Positions 1 to 8,062 of a stretch of 48,544 bases of DNA are shown here, piece by piece. The notes below the pieces were generated by a model that did no database searches, had not been told where the DNA came from, and was given only the letters and a program-made list of their open reading frames with translations. This DNA is from Calditrichaceae bacterium (lineage in GTDB: Bacteria; Calditrichota; Calditrichia; RBG-13-44-9; J075): assembly GCA_013360445.1 (NCBI GenBank), contig JABWBP010000074.1, positions 1 through 48,544 on the forward strand, read 5' to 3'. The translations under genes were made by a program, and so were the position numbers. Positions within the stretch are counted from its first letter, which is position 1. Each line of letters opens with the position of its first letter.

Positions 1-148
1 TGCTCTCCACGAAGTGGTGGATACCCAAAATTCTTCCTCTGTGGCCTCTGTGAACTTCGCATGGTGAGTTTATCGAACCATGTGGCTGAATAGTAACAAG
101 GAAGAAATAAAAAGAGTTTGCCTGATCAAGCGGTATCCGAAGATACTT

Positions 149-209
149 GTGTTCATGTATTCATGTGTTAGAGTAGATTAAACACTTGAGCACATGAACA
201 CATGAACAC
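149..209. repeat. Intergenic inverted repeat built from tandem words
   Basis: Left arm GTGTTCATGTATTCATGTG (149-167) is the reverse complement of the right arm at 191-209 except for one base. Each arm is itself made of repeats of a short word (GTGTTCAT). The remainder of bases 1-232 shows no gene. This is one of several loci in the window with the same architecture but different words. It may act as a transcript-end hairpin, but there is no T-run. Confidence 0.75.
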
Positions 210-232
210 CCGAACACCATTAAGGAGTCTTA

Positions 233-1189
233 GTGCAAAATAACACCCCCATCGCCGTCACCTCGCGCTCTTTTTCGCAGCACCCGGTTTTACGCGCGGA
301 ACTGCTGGAACGCTATTCCAACGTGCGCTTCAATGATGAGGGGCTGGCGCTGAAGGGCGAAAGTTTGATCGAATTCGCCCGCGGGCGCCGCAAATTGATC
401 GTGGCGCTGGAACGGATCGATGAAACCATCCTGGCCGCCCTTCCGGAACTGGAGGTGCTCAGCAAATATGGCGTGGGCACCGACATGCTCGACAAGCAGG
501 CCATGATCCGGCATGGAATCCGCTTAGGATGGACCGGCGGGGTCAACAAACGCTCCGTCACGGAGTTAGCAATTATGTTTATGATTGCGCTGCTGCGCCA
601 GGTTCCCCTGGCCAGCCGGGAAGTGCGCGAGGGAATCTGGAAAAATCGCAAAGGTAAGCAGATTACCGGTCGCACCGTGGGCATTATCGGGTGCGGGAAC
701 ATCGGAAAAGACCTCACCCCAATTTTGCGGGCGTTCGGGTGCAAGGTGCTGGCCCATGACATCCTGGATTTCCCGGAATTTTACGCCGTCCACCAGGTGG
801 AGCCGGTGGAACTGGAGGAACTTCTGCGCCGCTCCGACATCGTAACCCTGCACGTGCCGTTGGACGGCAGCACCCGCAACATGCTGAGCGCGGAGCGCCT
901 GGCGTTGATGAAGCCGGAAGCGATACTGATCAATACCGCCCGGGGCGGACTGGTGGATGAAGCGGCATTGAAGCGCATGCTCATGGAAGGCCGGCTGGCC
1001 GGCGCGGGCTTCGACGTATTCGCTGCGGAGCCGCCGGAGGACCTGGAGCTGCTCCGCCTGCCCAACTTCCTGGCCACGCCGCACATCGGCGGCAGCTCCG
1101 AGGAGGCGATCCTGGCCATGGGCCGGGCGGCCATTCAAGGATTGGATGAGAACAAAATCCCCACCGCCGACTATCCGCCCGCGGGCTGA
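233..1189 (+). CDS. D-isomer-specific 2-hydroxyacid dehydrogenase (phosphoglycerate-dehydrogenase-like)
   Basis: Predicted NAD(P)-dependent cytoplasmic dehydrogenase that interconverts a 2-hydroxyacid and a 2-keto acid; the substrate is not evident. The Rossmann motif GCGNIG lies at about residues 153-158. The catalytic triad of the family is visible as Arg in TARGG (R237), Glu in AAEPP (E266) and His in TPHIGG (H284). At 318 aa it is the usual length for the catalytic core and lacks the ACT/regulatory C-terminus of full-length SerA. The start is GTG, supported by AAGGAGTC 5-6 bases upstream. A second paralogue lies at 3626-4615 on the other strand, and serC is at 6239, so a role in serine synthesis is possible. 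The neighbouring lactonase and aldolase fit sugar-acid metabolism equally well. Confidence 0.88.
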   Translation: MQNNTPIAVTSRSFSQHPVLRAELLERYSNVRFNDEGLALKGESLIEFARGRRKLIVALERIDETILAALPELEVLSKYGVGTDMLDKQAMIRHGIRLGWTGGVNKRSVTELAIMFMIALLRQVPLASREVREGIWKNRKGKQITGRTVGIIGCGNIGKDLTPILRAFGCKVLAHDILDFPEFYAVHQVEPVELEELLRRSDIVTLHVPLDGSTRNMLSAERLALMKPEAILINTARGGLVDEAALKRMLMEGRLAGAGFDVFAAEPPEDLELLRLPNFLATPHIGGSSEEAILAMGRAAIQGLDENKIPTADYPPAG

Positions 1190-1201
1190 GCAAGTGTTGG
1201 C

Positions 1202-1254
1202 GTATTCAGGTATTCGCGTGTTCGAGTAACTTGACCCCATGAACACCTGAACAC
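1202..1254. repeat. Degenerate inverted word repeat
   Basis: GTATTCAGGTATTCGCG on the left faces CATGAACACCTGAACAC on the right, with about 13 of 17 positions complementary. The word is the same GTGTTCAT-type as at 149-209, so these two loci may be copies of one element. It lies between the dehydrogenase and the lactonase. Confidence 0.5.
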
Positions 1255-1292
1255 AAAGATATATAGCGCAACAATTAACCCTTAACGAGTAT

Positions 1293-1976
1293 ATGCCCAT
1301 CACGGAGCGCAGTTTTCCCACTATCGAAACGGCTGCCCGCGCCCTGGCCGGGGAGCTGGCCGCGGCCTTGCACGAAGCCATATCCGCCCGGGGACGGACT
1401 TTGCTGGCCGTTTCCGGCGGTCGCACCCCCCAACTGGTGTTCGAGCGTTTGCGCCAGTCGGAGCTGGATTGGCGCCGCGTTACCCTCACCCTGACCGACG
1501 AGCGCTGGGTTCCCGCCGATCATCCCGACAGCAACGAGCGGCTGGTACGGGATCATTTACTTCAGGGCGCGGCGAAAGCGGCGGCTTTCATTCCCCTCTT
1601 TGGCGGGGAGGGTTCGCCCGAGGCCGGCCAGCCCGCCTGCGAAGCGCGGCTGAAAGCGCTGGCGCTGCCCTTCGACGCGGTTTATTTAGGCATGGGCGGC
1701 GACGGCCATTTCGCCTCGCTGTTCCCCGGCGATCCGGCGCTGGAGGCTCGCGATAGCCTCTGCGTCGCGGTTGCGGCGAGGGAAACCCGCCTGCCGCGCA
1801 TGTCTCTTACGGCGTCGGCAATTCTCAACGCCAGAAAAGTATTTTTATTGTTTTCCGGGGCGGATAAACACGTGAGGTATGCCGAGGCCCAAAAAAACGG
1901 TTCTTACAGAGATATTCCGCTGCGCCTGATTCTTTCGCAATTCCAAACCCCGGTCTCCGTATTCATGACGCCATAA
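1293..1976 (+). CDS. pgl: 6-phosphogluconolactonase
   Basis: Hydrolyses 6-phosphogluconolactone to 6-phosphogluconate in the oxidative pentose phosphate pathway (DevB/SOL family). Recognisable family blocks are VSGGRTPQLVFERL near residue 40, TDERWVPADHPDSNERLV near 70, and LGMGGDGHFASLFPG near 130, followed by TASAILNARKVFLLFSG. The length of 227 aa is normal. The usual partners zwf and gnd are not in the window. Instead the gene sits with an aldolase and a SIS isomerase, so a related sugar-lactone substrate cannot be excluded. The ATG start follows AACGAGTAT, which is only a weak ribosome-binding site. Confidence 0.88.
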   Translation: MPITERSFPTIETAARALAGELAAALHEAISARGRTLLAVSGGRTPQLVFERLRQSELDWRRVTLTLTDERWVPADHPDSNERLVRDHLLQGAAKAAAFIPLFGGEGSPEAGQPACEARLKALALPFDAVYLGMGGDGHFASLFPGDPALEARDSLCVAVAARETRLPRMSLTASAILNARKVFLLFSGADKHVRYAEAQKNGSYRDIPLRLILSQFQTPVSVFMTP

Positions 1977-2003
1977 CCGCGATTTAAATTTTCGGACAGG
2001 ATT

Positions 2004-2068
2004 CGTAATGCGTAAAACGTAATACGTAATAAAGATAATTTTTCAAGAGTTACGTTTCACGCATTACG
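2004..2068. repeat. Inverted word repeat (ACGTAAT type)
   Basis: CGTAATGCGTAAAACGTAA (2004-2022) pairs with 2050-2068 with a single mismatch. The arms consist of repeats of the word CGTAATG/CGTAAAA, and a further copy of the word flanks the right arm. It lies between pgl and the aldolase gene and is architecturally like the elements at 149, 3568, 12328 and 42003 although the sequence differs. Confidence 0.75.
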
Positions 2069-2123
2069 TTTCACGTTCCACGATTACCATTCAGCCATAA
2101 AAAAGCAACTAAAGGAGCAACTG

Positions 2124-2918
2124 ATGAGAAAAAACACGATCAAAGAAATCTGGGCTAACGGCGGGGCGGCGATCAACGGCTGGTGTTCCATTCCCAGTTC
2201 CTTTTCCGCCGAGATCATGGCCCACCAGGGATTCGATTCCATTACCATCGACATGCAGCACGGGCTGGTCTATTACGAAATCGGCGTGACCATGCTGCAA
2301 GCCATCTCCACCACCCCGGTCATTCCCCTGGTGCGGGTTCCCTGGAACGAGCCCGGCTTTCTGATGAAAATCCTCGACGCCGGCGCTTACGGGGTCATCT
2401 GCCCGATGATCAACACCCCGGAAGATGCGGAGGCGCTGGTGGCCGCCTGCAAATATCCCCCGCGCGGCTTTCGCAGCTTCGGGCCTATCCGGGCGAAGTA
2501 CTACGGCGGGGGCAGCACCCACGGCGGCGGGGATTACCACCATTTTGCCGATGAGGAAACCCTGGTCATTCCCCAGATCGAAACCCGGGAGGCGATCCAG
2601 AATCTCGACGCCATCTTAGAGGTTCCGGGCATCGCGGGGATCTATATCGGGCCTTCGGACCTCTCCATGGCCTTAGGAAAAGAGCCGCGCAAGGGGCAGA
2701 GCGATCCGGAAGTGGTGGAAGCGCGGCGCATGATTTTGGCAGCCGCCAAACGCCACGGTATTCCGGCCGGCATTCACACCAACTCCACCAAAGTTGCGGT
2801 GGAAATGATCAAAGAGGGATTCCAGCTAACCTCGCTGCAGAGCGACGACCGTTTCCTCATGTCCAGAGCCAAGGAAGAGGTGGAGGCGGTGCGCAACGGC
2901 CTGAAAGAAGCGAATTGA
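2124..2918 (+). CDS. HpcH/HpaI-family aldolase
   Basis: Class II pyruvate aldolase of the HpcH/HpaI/GarL group, which reversibly cleaves 2-keto-3-deoxy sugar acids to pyruvate and an aldehyde. Visible family marks are the pyruvate-binding Arg in LVRVPW, the LDAGAYGVICPMINTPEDA block near residue 95, PRGFRSFGP near 118, and the metal-site region IPQIETREAIQNLD with GIYIGPSDLS downstream. The length of 264 aa is typical. The start follows AAAGGAGCAACTG, a good ribosome-binding site. Only 13 bases separate it from the SIS gene, so the two are probably cotranscribed. Which keto-deoxy acid it uses cannot be read from the sequence. Confidence 0.88.
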   Translation: MRKNTIKEIWANGGAAINGWCSIPSSFSAEIMAHQGFDSITIDMQHGLVYYEIGVTMLQAISTTPVIPLVRVPWNEPGFLMKILDAGAYGVICPMINTPEDAEALVAACKYPPRGFRSFGPIRAKYYGGGSTHGGGDYHHFADEETLVIPQIETREAIQNLDAILEVPGIAGIYIGPSDLSMALGKEPRKGQSDPEVVEARRMILAAAKRHGIPAGIHTNSTKVAVEMIKEGFQLTSLQSDDRFLMSRAKEEVEAVRNGLKEAN

Positions 2919-2931
2919 AAGGGGACTTGTC

Positions 2932-3552
2932 ATGACTTTTCCGGATAAAAAATTCAGCGACGTCGGAAGCTACGCCGACGCCTACTTCACCAAAGTGAAA
3001 GAGGCCGCCGCCTCGGTTGACCGGGAAAAGCTGCAGCAGGCAGCCGCCATTTTAGCCGGGGTCTATCGCGCCGGCGGAATGGTTTACTCCTGCGGAAACG
3101 GGGGGTCCGCGGCGATTGCCAATCACCTGGTCTGCGACCATTGCAAATTAATTCGCACGGATACGCAGCTCAGTTCGCGGATCTATTCGCTGAGCGCCAC
3201 GGTGGAACTTATCACCGCCATCGGCAACGATCTCTCTTATGATGAGATTTTTGTTTATCAACTGCGCTGCCTGGCCAAATCCGGCGACGCGCTCATCACC
3301 ATCAGCTCCTCGGGGGATTCCGAAAATATTGTTCGCGCCGCGGTCTGGGCCCGGGAGAACGGAATTCCGGTAATCGCCATGACCGGGTTTTCGGGCGGGC
3401 GCTCCGCGGCGCTGGCGGACGTCAACCTGCACGTAAGCGCGGATAATTACGGCGTCATCGAGGACGTTCACCAGTCGCTCATGCACCTGTTGGCGCAGTA
3501 TATCCGCCAGTCGCAGATGGACGAAGCGCTCATCCGGCAGCGGAAATTTTAG
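2932..3552 (+). CDS. SIS-domain phosphosugar isomerase (GmhA-like)
   Basis: Single SIS domain of 206 aa resembling sedoheptulose-7-phosphate isomerase (GmhA/DiaA group). The phosphosugar-binding signature SCGNGGSAAIANHLVCD occurs at about residues 48-64 and the second signature ITISSSGDSENIVRAA at about 124-139. Unlike typical GmhA, it has two cysteines (C64 and C67 region, VCDHCK) in the segment after the first signature. Start is ATG after AAAGGGGACTTGTC. Its place directly behind an aldolase suggests the two act on the same sugar phosphate, either heptose for surface glycans or a catabolic sugar acid; this is inference. Confidence 0.85.
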   Translation: MTFPDKKFSDVGSYADAYFTKVKEAAASVDREKLQQAAAILAGVYRAGGMVYSCGNGGSAAIANHLVCDHCKLIRTDTQLSSRIYSLSATVELITAIGNDLSYDEIFVYQLRCLAKSGDALITISSSGDSENIVRAAVWARENGIPVIAMTGFSGGRSAALADVNLHVSADNYGVIEDVHQSLMHLLAQYIRQSQMDEALIRQRKF

Positions 3553-3567
3553 GGTAGAGTGAGGGGG

Positions 3568-3646
3568 CAATGGATCAATGGATTGATGGAGGAATGAATG
3601 TATCGAACCATAATCCATTCATCCATTAGTCCAACCTTCCATTTGC
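3568..3646. repeat. Inverted word repeat (AATGGATC type)
   Basis: The left half contains AATGGATCAATGGATTGATGG and the right half reads its approximate reverse complement (CCATTCATCCATTAGTCCA with flanking CTTCCATTTG). It lies at the junction between two convergent genes and reaches into the 3' end of the downstream minus-strand gene. The same word family reappears at 22326-22353 (one arm) and at 42003-42074. Confidence 0.65.
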
Positions 3647-4615
3647 CAGAGCTTCTTTGTTGACCAGGGATTCCGGGTCGGGAGGCTCCCCTTTTAGCAC
3701 GGCTAACACGTTTTTGACGGAGTCCACCCCCATGTTCCTCAAAGAATTATCGGACGCCCCGGCAACGTGAGTGGTAAAAATGGCGTTATCCAGTTTAAAG
3801 AGCGGGTGATCCGCCGCCGGCGGTTCCTCCTCGAACACGTCTAACGCCGCGCCGCCCACCCGCCGCTCTTGCAAAGCGCGGAATAAATCGTCTTCATTGA
3901 CGATGCCGCCGCGCGCGGTGTTGATGATATAGACGCCCTGCTTCATTTGCGCGATCGTGTTCCGGTTGATCATTCCCCTGGTCTCCGGGGTCAGCGGGCA
4001 GTGCAGGCTGATAATATCCGCCCGGGGAAAGATCTCCTCCACTTTTTTTACCTTTGAAATATATGGCGGCAGGGCCTCTCTGGTGCAGGAAGGATGATAT
4101 ACCAAGACCTCCATTTTGAAAGGGGCGGCTAATTCCGCCAGCCGCCTTCCGATATGCCCGAAACCGATAATGCCTAAAGTTTTCCCTGAAATCTCCTGCC
4201 CGTTGTAATTCTTTTTATCGAAAACGCCGCTGCGAATACGCTTATCCTCCAGGGGGATTCTGCGCAGCAGTGCGAAAATCAACGCCAGGGTATGCTCGGC
4301 CACGGATTCGTAATTGGCCAGGGGGGTGAACATTACCGGAATCCCGCGCCGGGTGGCCTCCGCCACGTCGATATTATCCGTTCCCACCCCGTGCTTGCAG
4401 ATAACCTTCAAACTCCTCGCGGCGTCTTGCACCTCCGCGTTGATTTTTCCCTGCCGGACAATCAGGCCATGGGGATCGAATTCCCGCAATTTTCGGGCGA
4501 TGTCCGCCGGGGTATCTTTGGGATCGCCGGTTTCAAAGGTACAATTTTCCTCTCGTAACAATTGTTGGGCTTCTTTTGCAATTCCGGAGCCGGTAATAAA
4601 GATTCGGTAACGCAT
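3626..4615 (-). CDS. D-isomer-specific 2-hydroxyacid dehydrogenase
   Basis: Second member of the 2-hydroxyacid dehydrogenase family in this region, 329 aa. The NAD-binding GFGHIG motif lies around residues 155-160, with Arg in NTARGGIVNE, Glu in FEEEPP and His in TTHVAG forming the expected active site. It is closer to PGDH-like proteins than to formate dehydrogenases. AAAGGAGACCTGTT precedes the ATG. It lies just downstream of tRNA-Asn on the same strand, but the terminator between them separates the transcripts. It is convergent with the SIS gene. Confidence 0.87.
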   Translation of the reverse strand: MRYRIFITGSGIAKEAQQLLREENCTFETGDPKDTPADIARKLREFDPHGLIVRQGKINAEVQDAARSLKVICKHGVGTDNIDVAEATRRGIPVMFTPLANYESVAEHTLALIFALLRRIPLEDKRIRSGVFDKKNYNGQEISGKTLGIIGFGHIGRRLAELAAPFKMEVLVYHPSCTREALPPYISKVKKVEEIFPRADIISLHCPLTPETRGMINRNTIAQMKQGVYIINTARGGIVNEDDLFRALQERRVGGAALDVFEEEPPAADHPLFKLDNAIFTTHVAGASDNSLRNMGVDSVKNVLAVLKGEPPDPESLVNKEALANGRLD

Positions 4616-4637
4616 AACAGGTCTCCTTTGGAAAAAT

Positions 4638-4664
4638 AAAAAAAGCCTCGATGAGGAGGCTTTT
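4638..4664 (-). terminator. Rho-independent terminator of tRNA-Asn
   Basis: Read on the minus strand, AAAAGCCTC pairs with GAGGCTTTT around a short loop and is followed by a run of T. It lies directly 3' of the tRNA gene. Confidence 0.85.
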
Positions 4665-4668
4665 CAGA

Positions 4669-4743
4669 TGGCTCCGGAGGAGGGACTTGAACCCCCAACC
4701 TAGTGGTTAACAGCCACCCGCTCTGCCATTGAGCTACTCCGGA
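4669..4743 (-). tRNA. tRNA-Asn (anticodon GTT)
   Basis: The minus strand folds as a full cloverleaf: acceptor stem TCCGGAG/CTCCGGA, D-arm with AGCTCAATGGCAGAGC, anticodon loop CTGTTAA giving anticodon GTT, and T-arm with GGTTCAAGTCC. The discriminator base is G and the 3' CCA is encoded (4669-4671). A sigma-70-type promoter lies upstream and a terminator downstream, so it is a monocistronic unit. Confidence 0.96.
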
Positions 4744-4766
4744 AGAATATCAATGAAACGGCGAAA

Positions 4767-4795
4767 AATATATATCCTCTTTTTCTGCCAGTCAA
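4767..4795 (-). promoter_or_regulatory. Sigma-70-type promoter of tRNA-Asn
   Basis: On the minus strand TTGACT (4790-4795) and TATATT (4767-4772) are separated by exactly 17 bases. The -10 box lies 23 bases from the mature tRNA 5' end, leaving room for a short leader. Confidence 0.75.
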
Positions 4796-4893
4796 CAGAA
4801 ATTTGTTTTTTGAACTGCCAAAAATCCCTTAAAATCAAGCGTTATAATCGCCCCCCGCGTCTTCAACGTTCAGACGTGCATCTTTTTCCACAA

Positions 4894-5244
4894 TCACTTG
4901 CCGGGCTTACGGCGACCGCTCGTTTTTTTTGCCGGGGTCTTCTTTGCGGTTCTTTTAGCGGCCGGGAATTCCACTTTCACCAGCGAATTGTAAGTTCCGA
5001 AAGCATTCGCTACTACCGGGGCTTCATCATCGTTCACCCATTCATATTCGTTGACCAAATAGCGGAACTGGTATTCACCCGCGTTTAATTTCAATTCGGC
5101 TTTCCATGCGCCGGTGCGGCTTTTTTTCATGGGATTGGCGGAATGATCCCATCCGTTAAAGTCTCCCGTCAACGCCACGGAATTGGCCTCCGGAAGGGTG
5201 ACTTGAAAGGTGGTTTGTTGGGTTTTCGGATTCACTTTGACCAT
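4894..5244 (-). CDS. CBM48 (isoamylase N-terminal/AMPK-beta-like) glycogen-binding protein with basic tail
   Basis: The first ~95 residues match the carbohydrate-binding module 48 fold: VALTGDFNGWDHSANPMKK, GAWKAELKLNAGEYQFRYLVN, then EWVNDDEAPVVANAFGTYNSLVKV. This module binds alpha-glucans such as glycogen. There is no catalytic domain. The last ~22 residues are a Lys/Arg/Ala/Pro-rich tail (AAKRTAKKTPAKKTSG and on), which resembles histone-H1-like or polyanion-binding tails. AAGAGGAGAGAACC precedes the ATG. It is probably a standalone cytoplasmic protein. Function is otherwise unknown. Confidence 0.85.
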   Translation of the reverse strand: MVKVNPKTQQTTFQVTLPEANSVALTGDFNGWDHSANPMKKSRTGAWKAELKLNAGEYQFRYLVNEYEWVNDDEAPVVANAFGTYNSLVKVEFPAAKRTAKKTPAKKTSGRRKPGK

Positions 5245-5489
5245 GGTTCTCTCCTCTTGAGTTTCACAACCACGCGATTCATTTCGTCCTTAATTGGTGC
5301 AATCAAAACCAGTTGCATTATAGATACGAGCGCCTCGAAAATCAAACTCTTTTGAATTTTTGAATCATCCGGGCAAACCTTGCAGAATTTTCCTGTTAAA
5401 AGCAGTTTTATTTCGATAAATTTGTCTCCGGCGGTTCCGGGAGAGCATGGGAGTCAAAAAAACATCAGACGCTAATGGCGGAGAGCGAT

Positions 5490-6071
5490 ATGGTCAGAAT
5501 CACGAAAGTTTATACCCGCACCGGCGACCAGGGGATGACCCGCCTGGCCGGGGGACAGCCGATAAGTAAATGCTCCGAACGAATCGAGGCGTACGGCACG
5601 GTGGATGAATTGAATGCCCACTTGGGTGTTTTAGCGGAGTCTCTGCGACGGGTTCCGCACCTGGAATCGCTGCAAAAGCAGATTCTGCGGATTCAAAACG
5701 AGTTATTTGACCTCGGTTCGCAATTAGCGGTATTGAAAGAAGACCGGCGGGAAAACACCCCGGTGATCCGCTCCGGCGACGTGGAGCGGCTGGAGCGGGA
5801 AATCGACGCCATGAACGCCGAGCTTCCTCCTCTGAAATCTTTTATCCTTCCGGGGGGAGGCGGCATTTCCGCGCAATTCCACGTTGCCCGAACGGTTTGC
5901 CGCCGGGCGGAACGGGAGATCATCCGGCTCGCGGAGCAGGAGCCGTTGGACGGCCCGGAAATCCCCTACATCAACCGTTTGAGCGACTGGTTTTTCGTTG
6001 CCGGGCGTTTTGCGGCTTTAAAAACCGGCGCCGAAGAGACCCTCTGGAAGCCCGGCGAGCGCAAAACCTGA
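5490..6071 (+). CDS. pduO: PduO-type cob(I)alamin adenosyltransferase
   Basis: Transfers the adenosyl group from ATP to cob(I)alamin to make coenzyme B12. The N-terminal ATP-binding signature YTRTGDQGMTRLAGG and the following ERIEAYGTVDELNAHLG are typical. The C-terminal half has LPGGGGISAQFHVARTVCRRAERE and INRLSDWFFVAGR, also typical of PduO/MMAB proteins. I place the start at ATG 5490 because GGCGGAG lies 7 bases upstream. An in-frame ATG at 5475 has no ribosome-binding site at a usable distance. No cobalamin riboswitch was recognised upstream. Confidence 0.93.
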   Translation: MVRITKVYTRTGDQGMTRLAGGQPISKCSERIEAYGTVDELNAHLGVLAESLRRVPHLESLQKQILRIQNELFDLGSQLAVLKEDRRENTPVIRSGDVERLEREIDAMNAELPPLKSFILPGGGGISAQFHVARTVCRRAEREIIRLAEQEPLDGPEIPYINRLSDWFFVAGRFAALKTGAEETLWKPGERKT

Positions 6072-6238
6072 CCTTCTGTTTTTTCCTTTTGACCCTGCGA
6101 GGGATTTTATTAATTTTCAGAAAAAATAAGACTTTTCAGCATTTTGAGGGAGTTTTCCGAAACGATGCTTCAAAACGTGATGCGAAAAATCCCGGTAGAA
6201 CAAAAAACCTCACTGTTCAACAAAATCGGAGGTGCAAA

Positions 6239-7321
6239 ATGGCACATCGAGTCGTTAATTTTAATGCAGGTCCCGCAACTTTACCGCTAACGGTGCTGCA
6301 AAAAGTTCAGGAGGAATTCCTGGATTATCATGGGGAAGGCATGTCGATCATTGAAATGAGCCACCGCTCCAAAGCTTTCGATGCGCTGGTGGTCGAAACC
6401 GAGGCGCTGGTGCGGGAAATTGTGGGATTCTCCGCCGATTACCAGACCCTGTTCCTGCAAGGCGGGGCCACGGCGCAATTCGCCGCGGTGCCCCTGAACC
6501 TTTCCGTGGCCGGGAAAACCGCGGAATACATCGACAGCGGCTCCTGGGCCAGCAAGGCCGTCAAAGAAGCGGAGAAGTTGGGCAAACCTTACCGGGTGCC
6601 GGCGTCCTCCAAAGCAGACGCGTACAAATACATTCCCACCGATTTCGTTATCGGCAAAGACGCCGCTTACTTGCACATCACCTCTAACAACACCATTTAC
6701 GGCACCCAATGGCAATCTTTCCCCGGTACCGGTAACGTGCCCTTAGTGGCGGATATGTCTTCCGATTTTTACTGTAAACGATTTGATCCCAACAAATTCG
6801 CCCTGATCTACGCCGGGGCGCAGAAAAACGCCGGGCCTTCCGGGGTTACCATGGTGATCATTCGCAAAGACTTGCTGGAACGCAGCCCCAACAATATTCC
6901 CACCATTATGAATTATCAAATTTTCGCAAAGGAGAACTCGCTTTACAACACCCCCAGCACCTTCGGAATTTACGTGGTGAACCTGGTGATGAAGTGGATC
7001 AAAGAGCAAGGCGGGATCGACAAAGTGGAAAAGATGAACCGGGATAAGGCAAAGCTTCTCTATGACACCCTGGATTCCAGCGATTTTTACAAACCCCACG
7101 CCCGCAAGGACAGCCGCTCGCTCATGAACATCACCTGGCGGCTGGGCAGCGAAGACCTGGAGAAAAAATTCATTGCCGAAGCCACCGCCCAAAAATTCAT
7201 CGGCTTAAAAGGCCACCGTTCCGTGGGCGGCATCCGCGCCTCCGTTTACAACGCCATGACCCTGAAGGGGGTGCAGCAGCTGGTCGATTTTATGAAAGAC
7301 TTCGAAAAGAAGAACGGATAA
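6239..7321 (+). CDS. serC: Phosphoserine aminotransferase
   Basis: PLP enzyme converting 3-phosphohydroxypyruvate and glutamate to phosphoserine (serine synthesis; also used in vitamin B6 synthesis). The N-terminus HRVVNFNAGPATLPLTVL and the segment QGGATAQFAAVPLNL are diagnostic, and the PLP lysine lies in YAGAQKNAGPSGVT (about K196). The C-terminus KGHRSVGGIRASVYNAM completes the family pattern. The length of 360 aa is normal. The reading frame is open further upstream, but ATG 6239 is preceded by GGAGGTG at 6229-6234 and gives the conserved N-terminus. A strong terminator follows. The two hydroxyacid dehydrogenases nearby could supply its substrate. Confidence 0.96.
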   Translation: MAHRVVNFNAGPATLPLTVLQKVQEEFLDYHGEGMSIIEMSHRSKAFDALVVETEALVREIVGFSADYQTLFLQGGATAQFAAVPLNLSVAGKTAEYIDSGSWASKAVKEAEKLGKPYRVPASSKADAYKYIPTDFVIGKDAAYLHITSNNTIYGTQWQSFPGTGNVPLVADMSSDFYCKRFDPNKFALIYAGAQKNAGPSGVTMVIIRKDLLERSPNNIPTIMNYQIFAKENSLYNTPSTFGIYVVNLVMKWIKEQGGIDKVEKMNRDKAKLLYDTLDSSDFYKPHARKDSRSLMNITWRLGSEDLEKKFIAEATAQKFIGLKGHRSVGGIRASVYNAMTLKGVQQLVDFMKDFEKKNG

Positions 7322-7340
7322 TGGCTCTTCTCGGAAGCCC

Positions 7341-7380
7341 CGGAGAGCATGGAGAAGTCCCATGCTCTCCGTTATTCCTT
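7341..7380 (+). terminator. Rho-independent terminator after serC
   Basis: Perfect 12-bp stem CGGAGAGCATGG (7341-7352) and CCATGCTCTCCG (7360-7371) with a 7-base loop, followed by a T-rich tract. It starts 20 bases after the serC stop codon. Confidence 0.85.
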
Positions 7381-7466
7381 CTTTGAAATCAACACGCTGC
7401 CCTTTAACCGATCTATATCCTCAATAAATTGGTAAACGTTCTCTAACCGTCGGAGAGAATTCGAGT

Positions 7467-7928
7467 ATGAAACCGGGAAAACCAGCGCCAAATAGTATGG
7501 AAATCCGCCAGGCAGAAGCTCTTGATTGCCCTGTTATCCTCGATTTGTTGAAAAACCTGAAGTTGCCGGTGGAGGGCGTGCAGGAGCATCTGGAAAATTT
7601 TTGGGTGCTGTCACTGGGCGGAAAGCTGAGCGGCGTGGTAGGCCTGGAAGTGTATGGCCGGAAAGCTTTGTTGCGCTCCCTGGCCGTGGAACGTTCTCTC
7701 CAGGGAAAAGGGTACGGAACGCGATTGTACCGCGCCATTTTGGAACAGGCAAGGAAGCGCCGCATCCGGGAAGTTTACTTGCTAACCGAGACCGCCGAAG
7801 CATTTTTTTCCGCGCGAGGATTTGAAAAGATTTCCCGGGATCAGGTCGATGAGGCGGTAAAAACCTCCGTGGAATTCAGCACTGCCTGTCCCGCCAGCGC
7901 CGCCTGCATGTGGATGCGCCTGGAGTAA
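7467..7928 (+). CDS. GNAT acetyltransferase, ArsN2-like
   Basis: Single GNAT domain of 153 aa. The acetyl-CoA-binding segment LRSLAVERSLQGKGYGTRLYRAIL carries the Q/R-x-x-G-x-G/A pattern. The tail with TETAEAFFSARGFEKISRDQVDEAVKTS and then FSTACPASAACM resembles the ArsN2/ArgA-like branch, often found near arsenic genes and typically ending CPASAxxM. No arsenic genes are present here, so the substrate (arsenical or amino acid) is uncertain. Start ATG 7467 follows CGGAGAG at 9-base spacing; ATG 7497 is a possible shorter start. Confidence 0.8.
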   Translation: MKPGKPAPNSMEIRQAEALDCPVILDLLKNLKLPVEGVQEHLENFWVLSLGGKLSGVVGLEVYGRKALLRSLAVERSLQGKGYGTRLYRAILEQARKRRIREVYLLTETAEAFFSARGFEKISRDQVDEAVKTSVEFSTACPASAACMWMRLE

Positions 7929-7972
7929 GGAGGGCAAAATTTATTTTGCACCCGGCAGCACGAAAAATTAAG

Positions 7973-8048
7973 CCACGAATGATCACGAATCTGTACGAAT
8001 GGCTTCATATAGAAGTATTTATTCGAGTTCATCGGTGTTCATCATCGG
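7973..8048. repeat. Degenerate inverted word repeat (CACGAAT type)
   Basis: The left half repeats the word (CACGAATGATCACGAAT, then TACGAAT). The right half reads ATTCGAGTTCATCGG with GTGTTCATC, an imperfect reverse complement. It lies between two convergent acetyltransferase genes. Arm similarity is modest. Confidence 0.4.
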
Positions 8049-8062
8049 CTTTGAAATAGTGT

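Noticed and set aside
566-1489. 307-aa minus-strand open frame
   Set aside because: It runs antisense across two well-supported genes, has no recognisable domain, and its codons mirror the GC-rich sense frame.
6089-6116. Promoter for serC (TTGACC with TAATTT)
   Set aside because: The -10 match is only 3 of 6 with 16-base spacing, too weak to report.
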